Of a stretch of DNA of 64,000 nucleotides, positions 47,427 through 60,400 are shown piece after piece. This DNA comes from Membranipora membranacea. Lineage: Eukaryota; Bryozoa; Gymnolaemata; Cheilostomatida; Membraniporidae. Under the pieces are notes generated by a model. It saw only the letters and a program-made list of their open reading frames with translations, did no database searches and was not told where the DNA came from. Position 1 is the stretch's first letter; every line of letters begins with the position of its first letter. Where the stretch lies: the NCBI GenBank assembly GCA_914767715.1, contig OU612073.1, forward strand, positions 5,146,001 through 5,210,000, in the 5' to 3' direction. Position numbers and translations under genes: made by a program.

Positions 47427-48715
47427 TTTCACCAGAGACTATAGATATAGAGACCTTCCACTTGCGCATAAAATGCGAATAGCCAATCAGCGTTATTTGA
47501 CGGTCACGCCCACTTCTGGTTGTAAAGTTAGCGCTGCTGCCTTGGACAGCAATGGGTTTGTCAATAAAGTTTCAGGTTTTTCACCTAAGTTATTTGAGGC
47601 AAAATAACCACAATCTTGATGACAAAACCAGATCAGACAGCAACAAAGTCACTATCAACTTGTTATTGCATTCTTAGCCAGGGATTTATATTATACAGGC
47701 CTGTATTTTTGTGAGAAAGTAAGGGGGCTGTGCAGTATAATCCATCATAGTTGCCCACTGCAATGTAATGATGGCCTGACATAGGTTAGCTGTTGTGATG
47801 GGTTTCATGGACAAAGTTTTCATGTGTGAGGACAAGAACAGGCCTTCTTTTTGTTTGAATAGCTTCGCTTGTTAATATATGCACTAAGATAAATATAAAA
47901 AAAATTAATCATGGTGACTAGGACCAACCATACACACGCATTCAAAAATGAAGTAAAAATGGCATCGGAGTAAAGTGCATCGTCATCAGATTCATACTGA
48001 CAATTCAATACTGACAAAATTTAAAGAAATTACTGCATCAAGAGATAGAAGACCTCCCTCTCTGCCTCAAAGCTATTGTGGGATGGTTGGGGATATGAAA
48101 AGCTTTTTTTACAAATCGCCTTGAAAACTTGTTTGGGCTTCATTGACAGATTCAGAGCAGTTTGAAGCACATTTATCTTCAGGCAACAATCAGCAATATG
48201 CTAACTTTAAACGGGAAAACTTAGATTTTTCGAGGATGATACTTTTCTCGGACCTATGCTACAGAAAATTTCTGTGCTGTCCTGACTGATGAATTCAATT
48301 CAGTCACCAGAACTGGAGAATATATCATCAGTGCTTGTTCACATTTAACTATTTTCACATTGAGTATTCAATTGTCTTTATATATGGGGGGGGGGGGGGG
48401 CTATATTACCAAAAGGTTTTATCATTCACCAAGTATTTTAATTCTTTGATGCCTATATTTTATATAAAAGTCACCTCTTAGATTTCATTTGTCCCAGTTG
48501 ATATTATTGAAAGTTTTGTTGGAATGTACTTATAAAATAAACAACTAAAGCATTCACCTTGTCAATTTTTGATGGTAAATTCATAGCGCTGGGTAGCTTA
48601 CCTCCAAGCGATTACCACCAGAAAAGGGCGGAGCCTAATTTTCAATGTGTTCGCATCGGTTATATACGTTATCATGGCTAGTGGAAGGTCTCATTATCTA
48701 TAGTCTCTGGTTTCA
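47427..48715. mobile_element. 1.28 kb terminal-inverted-repeat DNA element with TTTCA target duplication
   Basis: Element 47432-48710 with ends CCAGAGACTATAGATA and the complement TATCTATAGTCTCTGG; the inverted repeats run about 33 bp with a two-base difference, and imperfect subterminal complementarity continues for roughly 100 bp. It is flanked by TTTCA on both sides. The interior has no convincing transposase frame and contains a 14-base G run at about 48387-48400. It is non-autonomous, superfamily undetermined. Confidence 0.85.
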
Positions 48716-49184
48716 CTCTTAACATATTGTCCACCTGTTTTGCACACTAGCTAGCATATATGCTAAGGACAAGAAATTACTAAGAAAAGTTTTCAACGAT
48801 GCCAAGAATTTAGGGCTTGACGTAGGCGACCGCGACACTATCGTTAAACAGAGAACTAAATCCATTATCATGTGCTGTTTTTCTGATGATGACCACTTTA
48901 TACACAATTTTCTTGAGCGTTGCCCTTCTGGTCGTCTTAGACATGTTAAATATCGCAGCTCATGGGGCAAAGACTGTTTTCTGAGGAAAATGTGCATCAC
49001 ACTTATTGAGATTCTTTTTTAAAAAGTCCAAAGTTCCATACACTAGTAGCAAGCTCTTATTATGACAAAGTATATGCATCCATGTTCGAATCCCGGACGC
49101 TACCCATTCTGCTGAAGGAGGTGAGCTCTCTGATCAATGGCCTAGCTTGCCCACCCCTACATTGTACAAGGGTGCGCTAATTAG

Positions 49185-49280
49185 ATGAGTCGTATCATGT
49201 ATCATCAATCTTATGTATCAGTGCATCAAGTATCTTATGTATCATGTATCATGTATCATTGATCTTATGTAACCATATTC
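49185..49280. repeat. GTATCAT-type short tandem repeat
   Basis: Repeated gtatcat, cttatgtatc and similar words in the 3' part of the LINE remnant, probably its decayed tail. A second short repeat, gctagaagg/gctagaggg, lies at 49380-49410. Confidence 0.8.
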
Positions 49281-49330
49281 TCATTTGCCCGAAAGGGGCA
49301 CTGAATAGGAAATAAAGTTCATATTATTAT

Positions 49331-51462
49331 GTTCATTCATATTAAGAGGATTGACAGATAAATGAAGCGTAAGTGAAGGCTAGAAGGCTAGAGGGCTAGA
49401 GGCTAGAAGGCACAGGATGAGTGCGCCAAGCTGCTGCAGCTACTATTATCCCACAGCTAGTCAGGAAGCCAGGCTAGACAAGGTAGAAAAATGGCATCTT
49501 TCGTTTTCAGAAAAAAAGTACCTGTTATTGATTTGAGGTAGAGAAATTCTCAGAAAAAACTGGCTCACCAACAATAACAACTCACATCCAATAATATTAT
49601 AGTATTATTTAAAACTATCACGCTTGTGACATAACAAAACAAAGCAAAGCAGATTTGTTCACTATATTTTGCATCTTAACAGGTGTGATACAGGTACCAT
49701 ATCGACCATTAATGAGTAGCAGCCACCAGGCATATCCTGTTAAAGCCTATTGATCGCATAAGTCACCATGATGATATCATATATAAAAGTCATGTTTGCA
49801 CTCATCATAATAATATATAATCTGTTTATGATATTACGTATTTGCCACGATTATGTAGTTACACTTGTTCTAGGATGTGGATAGTACAGTATATTAATTA
49901 TGGTCATGCTGAGTAATAATATATCGGTCATAGTGGCCAAGGCCACAGTATTTTAGTACTGCATGTATATCAAACGCCACTGCCAAAAAGCCACTGAAAC
50001 TTGGCCGTTGTTTTGAAACATTTTAAAAATCAGTGTTTTCCCATAACTGAAGTTTGTTGACTTAACTTGTTTATTAGAAGTTTTTTGGAATTGGAGAACT
50101 CAAAAACCATACTTGGTCATTTTCAGCCTCGGGTCGTTTTCTCCCACATACGGGCCACTATCCTTGTTCAGTGGGCTTGTAGGATATGTCACTCATTCTT
50201 ATTTGCATATGTTTGATTAGTTTGTAGTGGCTGTGGGGCAATTTGTCAATTAAGATTTTTAAAATACACATATAGTTGACTGCCTGATCTCATATTTTAT
50301 TTTGTCAACAACTGGCCTCGGATATTTTGTTGACCCTCAAGTGACATTGAATAAGATAAATGAGAATTCTAACCTTACATACTGCCCTCTGCTAGAGAAC
50401 AAACCTAAATTCACACCAGTACTCAGCAGCATTACCAATGCATATTGTTCATTAGTGGTTCTGCTTACAGCTGAGGTCTTGTTGATTAATTAAGAAGAAA
50501 AAGCAGCCGCGAAACACATGGGAAATACTGTGTATATATAATAGTCTCTATTCGAGCGAATCCTCAAATAACTTTGATCCAGAGTCATTCTACATCTAAA
50601 CACTTTGATTTTTTTAAAGCAATAATGATATTGTTCAGCCGCTTTTGTTACACTTTGACATTTTGATGCTTATATTTTGTAGTTATCTTATCACTGATCA
50701 TGTTTTATCAAGTACAAAGTGCAAAGTTTGGCATCTCATCGCGGGTTATGCTAATTTTTATGATCTTGCCTATTACGACATATCTTGTTCCTATTCTCAA
50801 TTTTTTGACCTTTCAAAGCTCTGCCTGGATGAGAATAACTATATCATGTGAAAGTTGTGGATAATATCAGTCCTGAAATTAAATCAAGGGGCAAGATTGA
50901 TTAATTTCTGCAGACCATTCTTAATATGGTAGTCATCCCCCTCCTTGTCTACCGATTGACTCTGGTTTCATTTCATGGCGGTTATCACAATGACATACTA
51001 GTCATCCCCTGTCAGCAGGTGCATGACTGCATCCATGGCTGGTGTTTTGTCATTTTATACTAGACCCCTATATCCTATATCCTAGTAGCTATATGTTTTT
51101 TGTAGAACTTGAGGAAGCAGTGGACAGGTTGATTGGGGATAAACATATCCATATACAAATTTCTACTAGTTGAAATGGATGAGGTTCTTTTTTTACGAAT
51201 AGAGCCTCTTTATGGATTATATTATACTATACTACTTCTATTCTACATGATTTTTGTATTCAAAAGGAAATCAGTTATTTGTCTTACCATAGCCTTAAAT
51301 TGTCTTTCATCAGTGTAGGCAATCTAACCTATATCCATACAAAATAATCACATAAAAAAGTGTACGGATATATACTCAAAATATCATTAACAAATTATGC
51401 TGCCTTTTTGCACAAAATATCCCCAACAGTCTTACTGCATCGATCAACCCTCTCAGATGGTC
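49331..51462. other. Intergenic region between genes D and E
   Basis: Contains the duplicate of the gene C upstream block (49690-49855 and 50150-50490), with the MITE-empty TA at 50352-50353, then about 1 kb of unique AT-rich sequence (50490-51460). No gene is recognised. Confidence 0.6.
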
Positions 51463-54400
51463 TCACGATAAACATGTCTTTGTCTTCTTCTTTTCAAATC
51501 GATCACCCATTATTTTGCCTACTATTTGCATACCACAGACAACGCAAAATAAGACGATAGTTACCACCATCAAATATGACCATATGGAGTATGGGCCAAA
51601 CTTCTGGTAGCTCCAAGCCACCAGACACATGAGAGTAACGTCACCAACCCCAGCTCCGAAATGTGGAGCCATCTGTGCCATAGACGTAAGTTCTATGTAA
51701 CGGTTTGCCATAGATAGCCCTGCAGATAGCGTCGCTCCGATGTGCAAACCGACACAGATGTAAAGGATCCAGAGCCATGTGATGTTGGTGTAGAGGTAGT
51801 ACAGTGCAACAGATGTCATCATTAGCGTTGTTGCCTGCAACTAATTTGTAAAATTGAGATGAGGCGGGGATAAGAGTATTCAATATCAGAGTTTGTGGAT
51901 CAATAACTTTTCAAATTATACACAGGCAATAAAGAAACGCAAAGCTGAAAGTTAACTAGCACAAAACATCTCAACATTGATAAATTTCTGTCGTGCAGAC
52001 ATTGGTAGATAAGTTGACCGAGTTGTCTGCCCAATGTTACATGGGGACACAATCCTAGATATTTGTGCTTTGTCATTTGCACCTATGAATCTAATACGAT
52101 TTATGACCTACACATACAATCAGTCCGTGAATTTTACACCATCTATTGCCAATGACCAACATTTGCTAATTAAGCTTGTACATAGCTATAGCTTACCTGT
52201 AAAACATATTTGACATGGACCAGCATCAAGGGTAGAATGAATATCAGCCCCCCGGCAGTAGATGCGATGAAGAAGGCAGAATTTATCACACTGGCTTTGT
52301 GGACAGAAAATCCAGGGCCGTCTCTTGTATAGGAGAAGATAACTTTAGCATATACCCGTCCCACACTCAAAATACACCCAATCAGTAGAAATAGTAGTAC
52401 CAGCATAGCCAATGCATAGTATGGATGTTCCTGGGAGCAGTTACGTAGTGAGAGAGACTCTCTAAATGTTTGTTCAGTTTGCACCTTTAGATGTTTATCC
52501 AATCTAGTTCCTGTAAGAACCCCATAGGCATGGAAGGCTACACAAGCTATACATAGAAGTATACCAAATCCTGCGAGAATCCAGAAAGCTTCAACGAAAT
52601 TAGCTGGATAATGGGGTTCTATCCATGTCACATTGTCATAAGTTGTGTTTAAAGAGCTGGACTTGAGTGTCTTGTGATCTCTGTTGTTGTGATTATTGCT
52701 GTAGATTGATAGGCTGTAGTACAACCCGCTAAATCTTTTATCTAGGAATGGAGCGACAATCAGAGGGGCAAACACACTCCCTAACTGATAACCAAGTTCC
52801 ACTCCAGTCAAAGGTGCAGCAGAGTTCTCCAAAAATATCACAAATACCATTCGTCTACCAGCTAAAATATCAGATAGTTCAGATTGCAAGCAAAATGATA
52901 ACCTCTAACTGATCTGACTAATGTGAATGCTAAAATATTTGCCTGCAAAGCGGTCAAAGGAGTTGGATAGCATTTGTTTAGGTGTCTGTATGCCTGTGCC
53001 TGAATCCCCTTGGATCTTAATATATATATAATGTACGTACTCGGCACAGAATGGGTTTGGTGCACACACATACACCTACTGGACAGCTATTCGTGGTGTG
53101 ATGAGTTTCTCAGTGGTACTAGTTTCAGTGCTTTTAAGAAATAGTCAAACAAGTGTATGCAGTTTTATTCCTGTAGGGAGAATTCCTATAAAAACAAGAT
53201 GGATAAGTGGATCTCCAAAAACTGGTCCTATGGAATGTGTAATTACCTGTGTGTACTATGGTCTCAACAGCTCCCTGTAGCAGCAGAACCACATACATCC
53301 ACACTATAGATGTGAGGTATGCTGCCCAAACTCCTGTCGCAGTCAATATAAAGGTAAGTACTGCCATCTGTAGGTCTACATATCTGAACCAGCGATCCAC
53401 CGCCACGCCACCTGAGGTTCAAATAATATAAATTGAGTCAACAAAAATATAGGAGAGGTAAAGTGTTGGCGGTAGCAAATTTATGTTTGCAATCAAAAGG
53501 TAATCAACGGAAGACTGAAAATATAAAGTTTCAACTCGCATTCACTGTTGGACAGATACCAAAATAACTAATTGATACCGCCGAATTTACCACAATTTTT
53601 GTTGTCGACATGTTTCACTTGCAACTATATCATTTTTTATTGGAATGTTGTCCGTACAGTGCCCAAAGAAAATTGTAAAAAAAAAAGTAAAAACAGATCA
53701 AATATAGAAAACTACAGTGCATGTTTAAAAGATTTTGGCTCAGTAATTGTGTGAATGGACATGGGTGAGGTATATTGTGATCGTCTTTAGGGGATGCTAG
53801 TCTCAGGCGGCTCCATTGCATGTTAGTGGCATGACATTATAAACCACACAATTGGTTGATAATGTAATGCCACTAACACGCAATGGAGCCGTCTGAGCGC
53901 TTAGACTAGGGGGATGCAGGAGGTTAACATCACTGACATTGAAAGAGTCATATGTTGCAAGATTTGCTGTTACTTTTGTAAGCAAGGAGTTGTCTTTAAC
54001 TCCTTGCTGTAAGTAAGTAAGTATGTTAGAGGGAAAGAAAAATAAATATACGTCACTTATTGAAAATTAATAGCTTCGATGCTGAATTCACTCACATGCA
54101 CATTTGACATGCAATTCTGTACTTGGTGGGACGGTATGTGCAGGTACAGCTTGTTGTGGATTGAACAAAGCAGTTTTTGTATTCTCTTTGCACATAACCT
54201 AGTTAGAGTCAGCCGCTGGATGGATCCTGACGTAACAATATTAACTTTAAATAATAAGTCAGCCGCCAGACAGACAAAGTCCTTTATGCCAGTAATCTAC
54301 CTGATTGTTCACCCTACACAAGAAAATGTTACATAAAACTGTAATTTTATAGTTCAACAAATCGTTTGATCCTTGGGTGCCAGATAGACAAAATCTCGTA

Positions 54401-57400
54401 TGCCGTAACATTATTACCTCTTCTTTCACCCTCCACAAGAAAATATTGCATAAAACATTGATTTTATAGTTCAACAAATAGCTTCATCCTTTTGATCTAA
54501 GCCGGTTTCCCGCCGTAGAATTATGTTGTTATCGAACCATTCTGATTTTATCGGACTATTATATATGATTTGTACCTTTTGATTGTGTGTCCACGTAGAC
54601 CTGGTGTTGCGACCGCTGCCTATATAAATGAGAACTTTGATATTCATAGAGAGTCGGTTAGTTGAGTTTTAAACTTATAGTTGAGTTTTGACTTATACAA
54701 TTTTAACTGTGTTTTAACTTTGACTTTTAATAGACATAAAATAAAGTATCTTAGAGAGTTTTCAATATCTAGACTTATTAATTGTGCAGATTGAGTTAAT
54801 GGTAAATTTGGAGATCTATTGAGTTAGTGGTAATTATGATATAAAACAGACAGTGAGTAATTGATATTGATATCTATCCCTTATCTCTAAAAGGGGCTGC
54901 TCTGGTAGCGTCTACAAAAGTAGTCCTCTTGGACGGTCACCTTAGTACCACCATGAGGTAAAACCAACACAGCTTTTACTCAGAAAAACTTTTACAAAAT
55001 GTGAGATTCAGCAGAATAAGGATATGTCACCATTGCAATGTCTGATCTATATGATCAAACAAACAATTTATATGATTTATCATATACCATTTGCAAGCTT
55101 GTCTCAAATATTATGGCAGTGACAAATCGGGCAAGTTCCTGTTAAAACTGCCAATGGAGGTTGATCACCTTGCAGCTGATGATTAACCAGCCTGCATTGT
55201 TTAGCGATTGTGTTAGATTTAAAATGAAGACTAATCTAATGCTCAACATAATCGATGGGAATCTCCCCCTCATAAGTCTCCAAGTCGCTCAAAAAAAGCT
55301 CTAAAGCCATTTGGGATTTGTGCAATATTATTGTGTGGTTTTGTGCTTTCAAATATACACTGCGGTATGAAATTAAATAAGAATTATAATCCTCAAAATG
55401 CAGGTGGTCAGGAGGTGATATCATTAAGTCTCATCATATTAGGGGATCCAAGCATACACAGTGTTGCATAGGGTGCCGATGGTGGAATAGGCTGCGCTGA
55501 TGAGAGAACACAACTCTGAGTAGTGAATAGCGGGCATGCTAATTAGGCCTTTAACCCATTCTTTTTGGGGGATGGCGAGATGGCGCACCAGGCAATTGGT
55601 GCCGCAGGAGTTTTGGGTTTGAGCTTTCAAGGTAGTTTGTTCTAACCCCAGCACCCTCGGGTGTATGCCTTTCCTCAAACATCTGAGAAAACTATGATTG
55701 GTGATCAAATTCAGAAACAAACTTACCCAGTACTCCACCAAAGAAGTGCCCAGCTCCCCTCATAGATACAGCCATAAGCATACTCTCATAGTCTGAGTGG
55801 GTCTGTATTATTAGCTCTGGTACAACAGGTCCGAATATCTCAAAGTTTGCCCCCTAAAACATATGTATAGTTATATCACAGCATGTCATTAAATGAATCC
55901 TGACAATTAATTATATCCGTTTACAGGTGGGTTCATTTCATGCTGAGCTGTAAATTTGGAAATTGTTACAGTTTTTGAAAATATAAGGCAATTTGTAGCA
56001 GATGTATCAATCGATATCTCACTCTTTTTAGTCACAATGCCATTCTTTGGGGTGGTAAACTGTAGCATAGCGACTGTAAACTTTATATAATCATATAATA
56101 TCATATGGTGTCATATAATATCACTACGTCATATAGTATCATATTAGGCATACGATGTCATTTGATGTTAAATTATGTAATATGATGTTATGTATAAGTA
56201 TATGATATCATCACAGAGTAAGGATATACAGAGGGGTTTTGGTCAGTACGCTGACATTTCCTAAATTTGATGACCAGCGTCTATCAATTGTCACATGTAA
56301 ATCTATATGAATAAAACTATTTTTAAAAACCTGGATTACTCATAGCCTATATATCCTAGCAAAACATGACAATAATATGGCGTATAGCTTGAAGGTTAGA
56401 CATTTAGAAAAGGTGGAAATCAGTCTTTAGGATAAATACAGAATGAATTATGACCCATCAAAGGTAGATATATCTGCATGGATTATCTCCATTGTAGCTT
56501 TTATAATTATCCAAAATTGGCAAATATCCAGATTGAATATTTTCCCCCACTGGATAAAAACCCGCAGGCACTATAACTATCATTGAAGTGTCCCCTCTAT
56601 ATATCCTTACCTCTGTGATATCATGCCCTTATGATAATCACCACCCAGTAGTTGAGCAGAAAATTATTATCAAATTTCATGAAATCAGAAACAAATAACA
56701 ATAGAACAATGCGTTTCAGAGAGGTCATCCTGCTTTGAAAATACAATGTAACTAGCTGAGATTATATAACATGAACTGTAGGCTATGAGCCATGGCACAA
56801 AAATGTTGCTAGTTTTTAACTGTCTTAGCCATTGCTCGTCTTTTGAATTCTTAGAAGGTAGTCGACTAATTCAGACCTGCTGAATTCAAATCTGTTCTGT
56901 TAGGATGGATTCGCTTCCCACTTCTATGAGAAATTCAACTTTGAAATTCAAATGGTAATTATATGGTAGTTATCTCCCTTGAATGAGAATCGAAACTTTA
57001 TTTTGGCTGAAATTAGTGGGTAAAACTTTATGAAGCCAGTACACCAGATAATATGACCAGATTGCGACTTATAACTTATGATAAGCAAAATAATATATTA
57101 TAAAATTTGATTTCCACAGTATGACGTCAAAAATAAAGCGTCTTCTTCTCCTTCTACAATTTCAGCCTCAACAAGCACATCCTCCAATCCTGATAGTCTG
57201 TACATTTTGCCGATTGCTCCCATGAATGCCACACAGTATGAAACTCCCCCATACGTAGAACAAGACGCTTTTGATAACATTCATCCTTCCACAAAATCTG
57301 ATGTGCCTTGCTGTATAGCGCTTGATCAAACACAACCACCACCGCATCTAACTCAAAATAGGCGTCAGCTTTTTCAACACTCTACTGTAGGACGTAGGAA

Positions 57401-60400
57401 ACAGTAGACATATCATTGGGTGGAGCTTCTTTTAGTCCAGTGGCAGCCTACCAAAAATTTGGCTAGAAACGCAACTTCATTTACGAAATTGGATGATAAA
57501 TTCTCAGAGTGGACTCTAGGGTAGTTTTTCGAGGTGGTCGCAATGATGATAATGTACCTTAGACAAAGTTGTACAATAGGCAGCAAATTGCCAAAAGTGC
57601 TGCCGAAAATGGCCAAAATCGCTGTTTTTTTGTATTATATCACCATGATATCTCAAATATTGAGTGACTGACCAACCTTATAAAAAGTGATAACACCGCA
57701 AAAAAAGGGAAAGTGATAAAAAAAAATGATGCAATGATTTCAAAACATCCAAAATGTGAAAGAGCATGTCATAATTAGTGGATTTACAAGTTTACATGGG
57801 TCTGCTATCATAAATAACTGAGATGTGGCCAACAACGGTTGCAATACCCCCTTATATCACCTGTATAATAACTATCATTGAAAGGACCCTACTTTTTCAA
57901 TTTTGAAGTCGCCTTGAAAACTGACTTTGAATGTTCGTATCGATCTGATTTTTTATGGTGTTTATGTATTGACTCCATCAATGACCAACAAATCTTTTTC
58001 CCGCATTTCGCACCTTTTTGATGATACTATTACTAGAAGGAGTTAATGTTTGCTTTATACGCTATATGAACTTAGAAAGACGATTTTTATTATACTATAA
58101 AGGAAACCTAAAAATACGCACTATTTGAAAAACAACACACTCAGAGCATTGAACACTGGTGTTATGCGATGGGAGGGTCAATACAAAATCATCATAAAAA
58201 AATCAAATCAGTACGAACATTTGAAGACTGTTTTTCAGGCAGAAGCAAAATTGAAAAAGGGGTTTCACTTTAATGATGGTTATACACAAGTGATATGAGG
58301 GGTATTGCAATCGTTGTTGGCCGCATCTCGGCTATTTATGATAGGAGACCCATGTAAAGCTGTAGATCCACTAATTATGACATGCTCTTTCAGATTTTGG
58401 ATGTTTTGAAACCATATCATCATTTTTTGATCACTTTCCCTTTTACCGGCAGTTTTTTTTGCAATAAGCGGCCTATTGTGCAATATTTTTCCCATTCTAA
58501 CTCTCAGATTTGGATTCTACTGTATCACTTTACCCCAAAAGCTATTTACTTTGCCAAAGAATGACAATGACTACCAAACTGCAAGATCAATTGCCTTGGC
58601 TCATAGCCTACTGAGGAAAAAATTGCTGGGTTACACCAATAGACTTAATTGAGTACTTGCAGTTACTATAAGTGATATTTGAGGACTTTCTCTGGGTAGA
58701 TATAAACAACACCGAGGACTTACTATAAGGAGGTATATGAGACACAAGACAGCTATTCGAGTTATTTTATACCAGACAGGGAGAGACACAACCTCACCCC
58801 TCTCATCTTCTTCTTCAAATTTCTCCAACAACCTGTCAGAAAGTGAGACAAAATAATGATCAAACATGTACACTGATGTAATCAATGATTGTAATCATTG
58901 ATGTAATCATCATCTTTATTATATCACAAAGTTCTTAAAACTGCAGGAAGCAAAACTTCCCAACAACGGTCATTTTCATTGTATGCAATTTTATATTAGG
59001 AATGTATTTGTATTCCATATTATTTTTTACGGAGGGGATTGGATCAAAACAAAACTGCTTCAGAGCCCTAAACTGTTGCCATCAACAAACTGGAGATAAA
59101 TAGTGAAATTTGAATATTCAGCTTCAAAAGTACCCTTTAATTGGGATTGGGTTGCTATTGGAAGGCCATTATCTGCAACCTGGAGAGACTCGAGCAAGGA
59201 GTAACAGGGCTATTACTCCTTAGTTCGAGCTTTAACGCGGGTTACGAATAAATACCTTGAAATTAAATACACCAGCTTCAATATGATTTTTTTAGATATT
59301 TTCTTTTTGATGGTTAAGCTTAGGCTCTTTTTTTGTGGTTGTAGATTATGATTGGGTTTGAAGAAATATTGACAGTAAACAATAAATATATATAACTATG
59401 CTTAAAGTTATGTTGATCAAGATCAATCAACATACTCTCAATATCAGAGAGTAAGGGCTATGTTGGTAAGAATGCATCAATACTCTGTGGTAATACGTAG
59501 CAGTTGACCGAATTTCAAAGTCGCCCAACAGACATAACAACAAGATATACAGGTGCATGGTGCTAGACAGGCAGAATGCTGTCATACCAGGGAGTTTGGG
59601 ATGTATCCCGAACTCCGTGGATATATGGCGCCGAAAGAATAGTAATTATGGTTGCAACTATTTATATATAGTGTATGCTGGGTCTTGTTAGAAGGTAATG
59701 GTGACCCTTAACTAGCCTGACAGTCTAGAGCGAAGTAAACAGAATGGCCAGGTCTTTTTAAGCGACTGGCTGGTTGTTCAGTGTGCTATTGTACAATATC
59801 ACATCCCTTTCACCCAACTTGCCAAGGTGTCTATGTTGCCTCAATGGCCGTAAATTAGGACTACGCAGGATCGACACCGACTCCCCAACGAAACCCAGCA
59901 GTTGACTGAATGGGGATCAAATACGTCAATATTTGAGTGATGATGACCTTGCGCTCTAACATAAATGTGAGGAGGTTAAAAAAATACTGATAAGTGAACA
60001 CTTTCTAGCCAAAGTGCGGTCTCAGCTCAGAATTTTGTTCAGCGCTGGTGGCTTGGCTGGTAGCGCCCAAAACCACTTTCTTGAAGAGCCCTCATTTTAT
60101 TAGACCAACATTTATAATTTATAGCCGTTTGTCAAAAAGTTCTAAGCTACCTCTATCCCCAGCAAGGCCTAAACATCATAACTGCATGCTGCATCTAAAA
60201 CACATTCTTGAAGCACCCTAATTTCATTAGACAAAAAACATATCAGAACATTCCAAACAACAACCAATGTCGTTGAGGCCACATCATTTCGCGATTGTAC
60301 CTTGTACCTTTTTTACTGATCTTCTTGATAAAAATGCTTGGAAATGCGAAGGAATTTTGTGATGTCAATTGATCAAGAACACTAAAATTCTTTTTACAGC

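Larger units (their letters stand above)
47340..49330 (+). mobile_element. LINE 3' remnant interrupted by a later DNA element
   Basis: Two halves, 47340-47426 and 48716 to about 49330, flank the inverted-repeat element. The right half reads as a C-terminal LINE segment (KDKKLLRKVFNDAKNLGLD, then HNFLERCPSGRLRHVKYRSS) and ends in a hairpin tail GCCCGAAAGGGGCACTGAAT plus AATAAA, a typical 3' end of CR1-like LINEs. No RT core is left. The clade assignment is tentative. Confidence 0.65.
37449..50490. repeat. Second segmental duplication, gene D copy
   Basis: Counterpart of 28283-37400, more diverged than units 1 and 2 are from each other. Private insertions are the LINE at about 38584-40926, a hairpin in intron 4 (43063-43148), and the LINE remnant with the nested inverted-repeat element at about 47340-49330. 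The upstream block reappears at 49690-49855 and 50150-50490. Confidence 0.75.

Noticed and set aside
55439-55741. 100-codon minus-strand frame next to gene E exon 3
   Set aside because: It runs through the SINE and the exon 3 donor, and the reading frame does not match the exon.
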